Source of the DNA: Dyadobacter sp. 676
GTDB lineage: Bacteria; Bacteroidota; Bacteroidia; Cytophagales; Spirosomataceae
Length of the DNA: 64,000 nucleotides
Assembly: GCF_040448675.1 (NCBI RefSeq)
Contig: NZ_CP159289.1
Location: 2,852,001 to 2,916,000 of the forward strand
Direction of reading: 5' to 3'
Made by a program: the position numbers and the translations under genes. The stretch's first letter is position 1, and every line of letters begins with the position of its first letter. Shown here in pieces: positions 52,239 through 60,396 of the stretch. The notes beneath the pieces are model-generated. The model ran no database searches, was not told where the DNA came from, and worked only from the letters and a program-made list of their open reading frames with translations.

Positions 52239-54695
52239 ATGAAGTTTTTAAAGGCAATACTGTTCATCGCGATAACCGCCGGGCTTGTGTATGTACTCGA
52301 CAGGCCCTGGGGCCCTGCTCCGGCGATGGGAACGTTCCTGAGCCCGTTTTGCGGATTATGGCAAAACAGTGAAAAAGCCATCGACCCCAAAACCCGGGTT
52401 GTATTGCCGGTAGACGGCCTCCGCGACGAGGTAACGATCCGCTTCGACGATTATGGTGTGCCCCATATTTTTGCTAAAAACGACTTCGACCTTTTTTACG
52501 CGCAAGGGTATGTCACGGCCAAAGACCGCCTGTGGCAAATGGATCTTCAAACCCGCGCAGCAGCTGGAAGGCTTTCCGAAATACTCGGTCCGGCCACGCT
52601 GGCTATGGACCAGCAGAGCCGCCGGCTCGGAATGGGCTATGGTGCAGAAGCCAACCTGAAAGTAGCCATGACCGACGAGCGCTCCCGTGAGGCACTCCTG
52701 GGTTATACCGCGGGCGTGAATGCCTACATCCGGCACCTGGCGCCAAAGGATTACCCCATCGAATTCAAACTTCTGGGCTACAAACCGGAGCCCTGGAAGC
52801 CGATCAACACGATGTATATGCTCGAACAGATGACGCTCACGCTTGCCGGGCGCTCCAATGATCTGGCAATGACCAATGCGTTGAAAAAATATGGCCGGGA
52901 AACCATTGCGCAGCTTTTCCCGGATTACCCTATGTTGCAGGAGAGTCCCATCATTCCGTCGGGTACGCCGTGGGATTTTCCCAGGCTTCCGGTTCCAAAG
53001 GCAGGTTTGCCATTGATACCAGGCGACAGCAATGCAATATCAGGCAGGCCGTCGGCAGCCCTCCCGCCGCGCACGCCCAAGGAGGAAGGGATCGGTAGCA
53101 ACAACTGGGCTATCAGCGCAGGGAAATCCATTACCGGCTACCCGATTCTCGCTAACGACCCGCACCTCGAACTATCGCTGCCATCGATATGGTATCAGGT
53201 GCAGCTGCATTCGCCGGACATGAATGTATACGGCGTAACGCTGCCGGGCGTCCCAAGCGTGATCATTGGTTTCAACCAGCATGTGGCGTGGGGAGTTACG
53301 AATGTCGACGCGGATGTTTTCGATTTATATAAAATCAAATTCAAAAATGAATACCGGAACTTTTACTGGCACGATAACCAATGGAAACCCACGCATAAAC
53401 GCGAAGAAATTATCCACGTCAAAGGCCGGTTGAAACCCTACCGGGAGCAGATTATCTACACGCATCACGGGCCTGTCACCGATTCGGACGGATCGTCGGG
53501 CGACCTGCCTGACCTGGCGATCAAGTGGATCGGGCATGAACCGGGAAACAGTTTTATCACTTTCTACGAGCTCAACAAGGCGAAAACCTACGACGACTAC
53601 CGCAAGGCGCTGACGCACTACGTAGGGCCGGCGCAAAATTTCGTTTTCGCGGATAACGAAAAAAACATCGCCATTACGGTCAATGGCAAATTACCTCTGA
53701 AATATAAGGACCAGGGCAAATTTGTTCTCGACGGCACCTCGCCCGCCGACGACTGGAACGGCTGGATTCCCGCAGAGCAGAACCCGTTCGTCAAAAACCC
53801 GCCGAGAGGCTTCGTGAGCAGTGCAAACCAGTCGTCGGCGGACACTACCTATCCTTATTATATCAACTGGAATTTCGCTCCTTCGGAGAGGGGCATCCGT
53901 ATCAACGAGCGGCTGCAAGCGATGAGCAATGCGAATGCCGACAGCCTGCGCATGCTGCAAAACGACAATTTCAGCGTGTTGGCAAGAACGTTGCTTCCCC
54001 GATTGCTGAGCATTCTCGAAACTCTGCCATTAACCCCCAAGCAAAAAGCGGCACGCATACTGCTTTCCAACTGGAATTATCAAAACTCACCGGAATCCGT
54101 GGCGGCTTCGATTTTCGAAACATGGTTCCCGTTGCTGGGCCAGGCCATTTGGAAAGACGATTTCGCCTCGCCCGAAGCTCCGATGGAGTATCCCTCGCGG
54201 GACCGGACGTTGTATCTGATATTGAAACAACCGAACGAAAAATGGTTCGACAACGTCGATACGCCGGAAAAGGAGACATTACCCGACCTGGTATACCAGA
54301 CCTTCGATGCGACACTGGATACTCTTACGGCACACAACGGCCCTATGAGTCCCAAATGGCAATGGTCTAATGTGAAAGCCGCCGAAATAAGACATTTGAG
54401 CCGGAGTATCAAGGCTTTCAATGCACCGCCGCTGGTGACCGGTGGCGGCAGCAGCATTGTGAATGCGATGACCAAGCGGAAGGGGCCGTCGTGGAGGATG
54501 GTAGTGGAACTTGGCCCCACGCCCCGCGCCTATGGCATTTACCCCGGCGGGCAGTCGGGGAACCCGGGTAGTCCGTATTACCTGAACCTGCTGCCTAAAT
54601 GGGAGAAAGGCGAACTTAATGAGTTGCTCTTCCTGACTTCGCCGGATCAGAAGACGCCACACCTGGCATCGAGTCTCGTATTACAGAAACGTTAA
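52239..54695 (+). CDS. Penicillin acylase family amidohydrolase
   Basis: The protein has 818 residues. The N-terminal hydrophobic helix (MKFLKAILFIAITAGLVYVLD) acts as signal or anchor. The alpha chain follows (DDYGVPHIFAKNDFDLFYAQGYVTAKDRLWQMDLQTR), then a linker, then the autocleavage site before Ser287 (GIG-SNNWAISAGKS). The beta chain has ILANDPHLELSLPSIWYQVQLHSP and NVFTVPGGQ-like GGGSSIVNA. The Ser becomes the N-terminal nucleophile. Natural substrates may be acyl-homoserine lactones or peptides; the sequence does not decide. Confidence 0.92.
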   Translation: MKFLKAILFIAITAGLVYVLDRPWGPAPAMGTFLSPFCGLWQNSEKAIDPKTRVVLPVDGLRDEVTIRFDDYGVPHIFAKNDFDLFYAQGYVTAKDRLWQMDLQTRAAAGRLSEILGPATLAMDQQSRRLGMGYGAEANLKVAMTDERSREALLGYTAGVNAYIRHLAPKDYPIEFKLLGYKPEPWKPINTMYMLEQMTLTLAGRSNDLAMTNALKKYGRETIAQLFPDYPMLQESPIIPSGTPWDFPRLPVPKAGLPLIPGDSNAISGRPSAALPPRTPKEEGIGSNNWAISAGKSITGYPILANDPHLELSLPSIWYQVQLHSPDMNVYGVTLPGVPSVIIGFNQHVAWGVTNVDADVFDLYKIKFKNEYRNFYWHDNQWKPTHKREEIIHVKGRLKPYREQIIYTHHGPVTDSDGSSGDLPDLAIKWIGHEPGNSFITFYELNKAKTYDDYRKALTHYVGPAQNFVFADNEKNIAITVNGKLPLKYKDQGKFVLDGTSPADDWNGWIPAEQNPFVKNPPRGFVSSANQSSADTTYPYYINWNFAPSERGIRINERLQAMSNANADSLRMLQNDNFSVLARTLLPRLLSILETLPLTPKQKAARILLSNWNYQNSPESVAASIFETWFPLLGQAIWKDDFASPEAPMEYPSRDRTLYLILKQPNEKWFDNVDTPEKETLPDLVYQTFDATLDTLTAHNGPMSPKWQWSNVKAAEIRHLSRSIKAFNAPPLVTGGGSSIVNAMTKRKGPSWRMVVELGPTPRAYGIYPGGQSGNPGSPYYLNLLPKWEKGELNELLFLTSPDQKTPHLASSLVLQKR

Positions 54696-54705
54696 CCGGA
54701 GTCTT

Positions 54706-55071
54706 ATGAATTTTCTGATCATAGCAGTCTTGTCGGCGCTTTTACAAATATTCGCTCCGTGGTGGGTGATCGCCATCATTCCTTTCGCAGTCCTTTTCTG
54801 GCGGCCAGTCCATTCCCCCGGCGCGTTCTGGGCGGGCCTTGGCGGCATTGCCGTGCCCTGGCTGCTTTACGGGTATTATCAGCATTTCATTTCCGACGGA
54901 GCAATGTCCGATCGCGTCGCAAAGATTTTCATGCTGCCCAATGGCCTGTCGCTTTTACTTGTGACAGCACTTGCAGGCGGGCTTGTGGGCGGCTTTTCGG
55001 CGTTATCGGGGTATTGGGTGCGGCAGGTCTTTCGCAGGCATCCGGTGCCGATATCCCGGCCTGCATCGTGA
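54706..55071 (+). CDS. Small membrane protein
   Basis: The protein has 121 residues with four hydrophobic segments (FLIIAVLSALLQIFAPWWVIAIIPFAVLFW; GAFWAGLGGIAVPWLLYGYY; GLSLLLVTALAGGLVGGFSALSGYWV). It starts 10 bp after the penicillin acylase gene and is probably co-transcribed. I do not recognise a family. Confidence 0.65.
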   Translation: MNFLIIAVLSALLQIFAPWWVIAIIPFAVLFWRPVHSPGAFWAGLGGIAVPWLLYGYYQHFISDGAMSDRVAKIFMLPNGLSLLLVTALAGGLVGGFSALSGYWVRQVFRRHPVPISRPAS

Positions 55072-55107
55072 AAGGGCGCAGGGCGGTTGGGAGAGCCGCA
55101 TATTCAT

Positions 55108-55136
55108 TGTACTTAAACACAAATCATTATCTTTGC
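55108..55136 (+). promoter_or_regulatory. Promoter of the OmpH-like gene
   Basis: TTG (55108-55110), 18 bp, then TATCTTTG (55129-55136), an exact -7 match, 31 bp before the GTG start. Confidence 0.65.
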
Positions 55137-55167
55137 GGCTCGTTCAAAAACAATAAACCTTAAAAAC

Positions 55168-55791
55168 GTGAACAACAATACTTCATTGATCTGGAACATC
55201 GTCCTTTCGCTTGCGGTGGCGGTGTTATTCTTCCTGCATTTTTCAAGCAAATCGTCGGACTCGAGTGCAGCCCCGGATGGCGCGGTAGTGGAAGGTCGCC
55301 GCACAGTTTACGTGCAGGTTGATTCGCTTCTGAAAAATTACGATTTCTTCAAGGATACCAGAAAAGAGCTCGAAAACAAGAATTTCCAACTCGAAAACGA
55401 GCTGACAACCAAAGGACGCTCTTTGCAAAATGAAGTAGCATTCTTTCAACAGAGAGCCGCAACCATGACGCCCGAGCAAGCCCGCTCAACCGAGGCACAG
55501 CTTATGAAAAAACAGCAGGATCTGATGGCTTACCGCGATCAGTCGGCACAGGCGCTGGGTCAGGAAGAAGCGAAAAAGAACGAAGAGCTTTACAAAAACA
55601 TCCGTTCCTACATCGAGAAATACAACAAAGAGAACAAATACGAGTACGTACTGGGCTACTCGCTCGGGGGAGGTATTCTCTTCGCGAACCCGTCACTGGA
55701 CGTGACACAGAAGATCATCGATGGTTTGAATAAAGAATATAAAAACTCGGGCAAAGCCGCTGCGGCGGCTGATACTACCAAGAAGAAGTAG
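55168..55791 (+). CDS. OmpH/Skp-family periplasmic chaperone-like protein
   Basis: The protein has 207 residues starting at GTG (MNNNTSLIWNIVLSLAVAVLFFLHF, a membrane anchor or uncleaved signal). VYVQVDSLLKNYDFFKDTRKELENKNFQLENELTTKGRSLQNEVAFFQQ begins the long Skp-like coiled hairpin, with the C-terminal strand NKYEYVLGYSLGGGILFANPSLDVTQKII closing the barrel. Skp chaperones nascent outer-membrane proteins. It ends in a Lys/Ala-rich tail and a terminator at 55815-55855. Confidence 0.88.
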   Translation: MNNNTSLIWNIVLSLAVAVLFFLHFSSKSSDSSAAPDGAVVEGRRTVYVQVDSLLKNYDFFKDTRKELENKNFQLENELTTKGRSLQNEVAFFQQRAATMTPEQARSTEAQLMKKQQDLMAYRDQSAQALGQEEAKKNEELYKNIRSYIEKYNKENKYEYVLGYSLGGGILFANPSLDVTQKIIDGLNKEYKNSGKAAAAADTTKKK

Positions 55792-55814
55792 TATTTCCTG
55801 AATTTCAATAAAGG

Positions 55815-55855
55815 TGAAGCAGGCGGTCGGGTGATCGTCTGCTTCATTTTTTTTT
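55815..55855 (+). terminator. Terminator after the OmpH-like gene
   Basis: TGAAGCAGGCG and CGTCTGCTTCA form an imperfect 11-bp stem (55815-55846), followed by T9. Confidence 0.8.
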
Positions 55856-55863
55856 AATGTAGA

Positions 55864-56445
55864 TCAATACGAAATTTTCAATTTGCTCAAATCGAACTGA
55901 AATCCTGGCAGCACATTGTCTCCTGATAATTGCTGGTTAAAATCATTTAGAATTTCAACATCCGCATTAGCCCGATAAATAAATACCGTTTTCTCAAACG
56001 GATCAATGAGCCACGCTAACTTGCAACCATTTCCAATCCATTCGGTTTGCATTTTCTTCTGAATGACTTTCAAATCATCATTCGTCGAGAACAGTTCTAT
56101 TACGAAATCAGGACATACCGGTGGGAATTTTACTTTTTCCTCCTTCGTCAAACGCGCCCACCTTTCTGCTGAAACCCAAGCAGCGTCCGGGGCCTGACGG
56201 AAGTATTGGGAAGCCGAAAGGCGGTAGAAGAATCGAACACGAACCCTAAGTTCGTGGCGAGTTGCCAATGCATCAACCAGTAGTTAATGATAGAATTCAA
56301 CATCCCTTTGGTTCCGCCAGTATTAGACATAATATAGATCGTTTCTATCCCGCAATATTTTGAGTTGATCATTCTCCCTGCAAAATTCATAGAATTCATC
56401 GTCATCAAGACGCAGGGGTTTGTATCCCAATTCTATCGTATCCAT
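55864..56445 (-). pseudogene. Uma2 family (DUF820) endonuclease-like gene, two frameshifts
   Basis: Three frames make one Uma2 protein. The first is ATG 56445, MDTIELGYKPLRLDDDEFYEFCREN to RNDLYYV-stop. The second is MSNTGGTKGMLNSIINYWLMHWQ to FDSSTAFRLPNTSV. The third is APDAAWVSAERW, then PPVCPDFVIELFS and GCKLAWLIDPFEKTVFIYR. The PD-(D/E)XK-like residues (PDFVIEL, AWLIDP) are still visible. The first join needs one base removed, the second one base added. Unlike the other broken genes here, the breaks are not in long homopolymers, so real decay is likely. Confidence 0.75.
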
Positions 56446-56566
56446 GTCGTTGTTTCCTTACCTAATGCAATATAAACATTTTCAAGCACTAACAGATTTA
56501 AGGTATCCCCGAACAAAAACAGGACAGCCGGTTGCCCGACTGCCCTGCATTTGCATTTAATATATT

Positions 56567-57331
56567 TTAAACCGCCGAAGAGGTGAACTTCGCTCCGATG
56601 TACTCGCGGTTCAAACGGGCGATGTTTTCCAGGCTGATTTCTTTCGGGCATTCCGCCGAGCAGGCACCGGTGTTGGTACAAGCTCCAAAACCTTCCGCAT
56701 CCATCTGGGCGACCATTTTCTCGGCACGGATACTGCGTTCTGCCTGGCCCTGCGGCAACAATGCCAGCTGGGAGATTTTGGCGGAAACGAAAAGCATTGC
56801 CGAAGCATTTTTACAAGCTGCCACGCACGCACCGCAACCGATACACGCCGCTGCTGCAAATGCGTCGTCGGCCGCCTCTTTCGGAACAGGCAATGCGTTT
56901 GCGTCCTGTGCGTTACCTGTATTCACGGATATAAAGCCGCCGGCAGCGATTACGCGGTCGAATGCGTCACGGTCCACGACGAGGTCTTTGATCACCGGGA
57001 ACGCCGCGGCTCTCCACGGTTCTACCACGATGGTATCGCCATCATTGAACGAACGCATGTGCAGCTGGCAGGTTGTTACCCCGCGCAATGGCCCGTGCGG
57101 ACGGCCGTTGATATACATCGAACACATCCCGCAAATACCTTCGCGGCAATCGTGATCGAATGCAACCGGTTCTTTTCCTTCTTCGATGAGCTGCTCATTG
57201 AGTACATCGAACATTTCAAGAAATGACATATCAGGGGAAACGTTGTCCAGCTTGTAGTCTTCAAAACCTCCTGCTGCGTCTTTATTGCTTTGTCTCCATA
57301 CTTTCAAAGACAACCTCATATTTCCTTCCAT
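56567..57331 (-). CDS. sdhB: Succinate dehydrogenase/fumarate reductase iron-sulfur subunit
   Basis: The protein has 254 residues. The 2Fe-2S ferredoxin domain has [22 protein letters not shown] and a later Cys in GVTTCQL. Then come [14 protein letters not shown] for 4Fe-4S and [15 protein letters not shown] for the third cluster. It passes electrons from SdhA to the membrane subunit and the menaquinone pool. It is the last gene of sdhCAB on the minus strand. Confidence 0.95.
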   Translation of the reverse strand: MEGNMRLSLKVWRQSNKDAAGGFEDYKLDNVSPDMSFLEMFDVLNEQLIEEGKEPVAFDHDCREGICGMCSMYINGRPHGPLRGVTTCQLHMRSFNDGDTIVVEPWRAAAFPVIKDLVVDRDAFDRVIAAGGFISVNTGNAQDANALPVPKEAADDAFAAAACIGCGACVAACKNASAMLFVSAKISQLALLPQGQAERSIRAEKMVAQMDAEGFGACTNTGACSAECPKEISLENIARLNREYIGAKFTSSAV

Positions 57332-57396
57332 ACCTATATTCTTTATTTCTGATACAACTTTTTAGCGTGGCATAAATCCGTGCCACCGGAGGTTTG

Positions 57397-59386
57397 TTAT
57401 TTGTAGCTACGTTGAGCGATCTTGATGTTTTCGTATACGAGCTCTTCTTTATGGAGCTCCCATCCCTCGGTTCCCTTATGTTCCCAGGCCGATACGTACA
57501 TATAATTTTCGTCGTCGCGTAACGCTTCCCCTTCCTCGGTCTGGTACTCTTCCCGGAAGTGCCCGCCGCATGATTCGTTACGGTCAAGCGCGTCGATGCA
57601 CATCAGCTCGCCGAGTTCGATAAAGTCCGCAACGCGGTTCGCCTTGTCGAGTTCGGGGTTAAAGTAATTGGCGGTACCCATTACCTTCACATCCGACCAG
57701 AAGTCTTTCCTTAACTGACGGATCTCCTCGATCGCCTCTTTCAGTCCTTCCGCATTGCGCGCCATACCGCATTTATCCCACATGATCTTACCCAAACGGC
57801 GGTGGAAAAGCTCCGGCGAGGTTTTTCCCTGAATGCTCAGCAGTTTCTGAATACGCTCTTTTACTTCTGCTTCCGCCTGTACGAACGCTTCGTGGTCGGT
57901 AGAGATCTTTCCGGTGCGGATTTCGTTTGCCAGGTAGGCACCAATGGTATACGGGATCACGAAATAACCGTCGGCCAGTCCCTGCATCAATGCAGATGCA
58001 CCGAGGCGGTTAGCACCATGGTCGGAGAAATTGGCCTCCCCCAATGCGTACAAGCCAGGTACAGTGGTCATCAGGTTATAATCAACCCAAAGGCCGCCCA
58101 TGGTGTAGTGTACCGCAGGATAGATACGCATAGGCACTTCATACGGGTCTTCGCCGGTGATTTGCTTATACATATCGAAAAGGTTACCATATTTTTCTTT
58201 CACAACCGCCTTACCCCACGTGGTAATGTCGGCATCGGAGGCGTTATGAATGTTGTTCTTATTGGCTTCCGCACGTCCGTAACGCTCTACGGCAGCAGCG
58301 AAATCGAGGTAAACAGCCAGCTTGGAAGCACCCACGCCGTAACCGGCATCGCAACGCTCCTTTGCAGCCCGCGACGCGATGTCGCGTGGTACGAGGTTAC
58401 CGAATGCAGGATAGCGGCGTTCGAGGTAATAATCGCGCTCGTCTTCCGGGATTTCATTGCCGGGACGGTTGTCGTCTTTTTTCTTGGGAACCCAGATCCG
58501 GCCGTCGTTACGAAGCGACTCCGACATCAGTGTCAGCTTCGACTGGTGCTCGCCGGAAACCGGGATACAGGTCGGGTGGATTTGGGTAAAGCAAGGGTTA
58601 CCAAAGAATGCGCCGCGTTTGTGGGCTTTCCATGCCGCGGTAACATTGCTACCCATGGCATTGGTGGAGAGGTAGAAAACGTTTCCGTAACCGCCTGTAC
58701 AAAGCAGCACCGCGTGGCCCGCATGTCTTTCGATCTCGCCTGTGATAAGGTTGCGGGCGATGATACCCCGGCATTTGCCGTCGATATTCACGACATCCAG
58801 CATCTCGTGGCGGTTGTACATTTTAACTGTACCCATCCCCACCTGGCGCTGCAAGCCCGAATACGCCCCGAGCAATAGCTGCTGGCCCGTCTGGCCCGCC
58901 GCGTAGAATGTACGCTGCACCTGCGTGCCGCCGAACGAGCGGTTGGAAAGCAAGCCGCCGTACTCACGCGCGAAAGGAACTCCCGCCGCCACGCATTGAT
59001 CGATAATGTTACCCGAAACTTCGGCAAGGCGGTGCACGTTCGCTTCGCGCGCGCGGTAGTCGCCCCCTTTAATGGTATCATAAAAAAAGACGGTAAACCG
59101 AGTCACCGTCATTCTGATAGTTCTTTGCTGCATTGATCCCGCCTTGTGCAGCGATGGAGTGCGCACGGCGTGGAGAATCCTGGAAACAGAACGCTTTCAC
59201 TTTGTAACCAAGCTCGGCCAGCGTTGCGGCGGCCGAAGCGCCCGCCAGGCCCGTCCCAACTACGATGATTTCCAGGTTACGTTTGTTGGCAGGGTTTACG
59301 AGCGGTACGGAAGAGCGGTATTTGCTCCATTTACTTTCAAGCGGACCTTGTGGTATTTTGGCATCCAGACGAGATGACGTTGCCAT
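57397..59386 (-). CDS. sdhA: Succinate dehydrogenase/fumarate reductase flavoprotein subunit, frameshifted
   Basis: The protein has about 662 residues across two frames. The N-terminal part (59386 down) has the FAD loop [21 protein letters not shown] and the covalent-FAD His in [15 protein letters not shown]. The C-terminal part has [23 protein letters not shown] and [21 protein letters not shown]. They join when one base is removed from the seven-A run at 59082-59088, restoring [16 protein letters not shown]. Loss of sdhA would be surprising in a respiring bacterium, so the extra base may be an error. Confidence 0.93.
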
Positions 59387-59433
59387 ATATCAATAGTATT
59401 TAATCAGAAAATTGAGAATGAAACTTTGCCGGA

Positions 59434-60106
59434 TTATTTCACCCAGCCCAGATAAATCGAGATCGGCATCAGCGCGAAGAGGATCGGCACTATAATGGAA
59501 AATGCGGTTCCCACAAACGAAATCACGCCGTTGTATTTCACGTGGTTCAATCCCAGCGACTGGAATGCGCTTTTGAAACCGTGGAGCAAATGCCAGAAGA
59601 GCGAAAAGCAGCCGAGCACGTAAATGAGCACCACAATGGGGTTCTGGAACGTTTCGAGCATCATTTGGTACAGGTTCAGCTCTTCGCCCGTCGCAAACTG
59701 GTTGGAACGGTTAGGGATCCAGAAGTGCGAAGTGTGGATCACGAGGAAGATCAAAAGCAAAGTACCCAGCAAGCCCATGCTGCGCGAGTACCAGGTGCTG
59801 TTTGCGGACGCATTGTTTACGGCATATTTAACGGGACGGGCCTCGCGGTTGTTTTTCCAAAGGATCAAACCGTCGGCGATATGGATGATGAAGCCCGCGA
59901 TGAGGCCGATTTCAAGCGTACGTATAATCGGGTTGGTACCCATGAAGTGCCCCCCAGTGGGAAAAAGTCTCACCGCCATCATTATAAAAAATCATGGCAT
60001 TGATAGTGGCATGAATAACCAGAAAGCTAATCAAAAAAAGTCCGGTAAGAGCCATCAGAAGTTTTTTACCGATAGAGCTCGTTAACGTTTGTGAAAACCA
60101 CGACAT
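59434..60106 (-). CDS. sdhC: Succinate dehydrogenase cytochrome b558 subunit, frameshifted
   Basis: The protein has about 223 residues and five membrane helices over two frames. The first part is MSWFSQTLTSSIGKKLLMALTGLFLISFLVIHATINAMIF; the second runs HFMGTNPIIRTLEIGLIAGFIIHIADGLILW to ISIYLGWVK. Conserved His residues in VIHATIN, IIHIADG, VIHTSHF and HLLHGFKSAF would bind two hemes b. Removing one base from the six-C run at 59950-59955 joins SHWG to HFMGTN. It is the third break of this kind near a core gene. Confidence 0.9.
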
Positions 60107-60158
60107 AACAAAAACGAATGGTTTTAGTGCAAAAAATTGAGGTATATTTAGAACCTTT

Positions 60159-60190
60159 CAAAGGTATATCACAAACCTATGCGAGACAAA
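60159..60190 (-). promoter_or_regulatory. Promoter of sdhCAB
   Basis: On the minus strand, TTTG (60187-60190), 20 bp, then TACCTTTG (60159-60166), an exact -33/-7 pair 53 bp before the sdhC ATG. Confidence 0.7.
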
Positions 60191-60330
60191 AAATCGGTTT
60201 CATTTTTGCCGGCCGTCCCGTTTATTTATAATCATTATTAAGAATTATTTAGACTGATTAGGCTTTACAAAAGCAATCCGCTCAGGCCGAACGGTTCAGC
60301 ACGGTTCCCGAAGTTATTTTGTAACCAGAT

Positions 60331-60362
60331 AGCACACATTTTTAAACAGGCATTTCGTTGAG
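60331..60362 (+). promoter_or_regulatory. Upstream element shared by two T9SS cargo genes (copy 1)
   Basis: AGCACACATTTTTA followed about 10 bp later by TTTCGTTGA, 35-66 bp before the ATG. The same two blocks at similar spacing occur at 63411-63440 before the next cargo gene. It may be a promoter, a regulator site, or duplicated DNA. Confidence 0.5.
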
Positions 60363-60396
60363 CATTTACATAACCGGATGACCAACGAACCTACCC

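Noticed and set aside
57802..58878. 358-codon plus-strand frame
   Set aside because: It is antisense to sdhA, with no motif.
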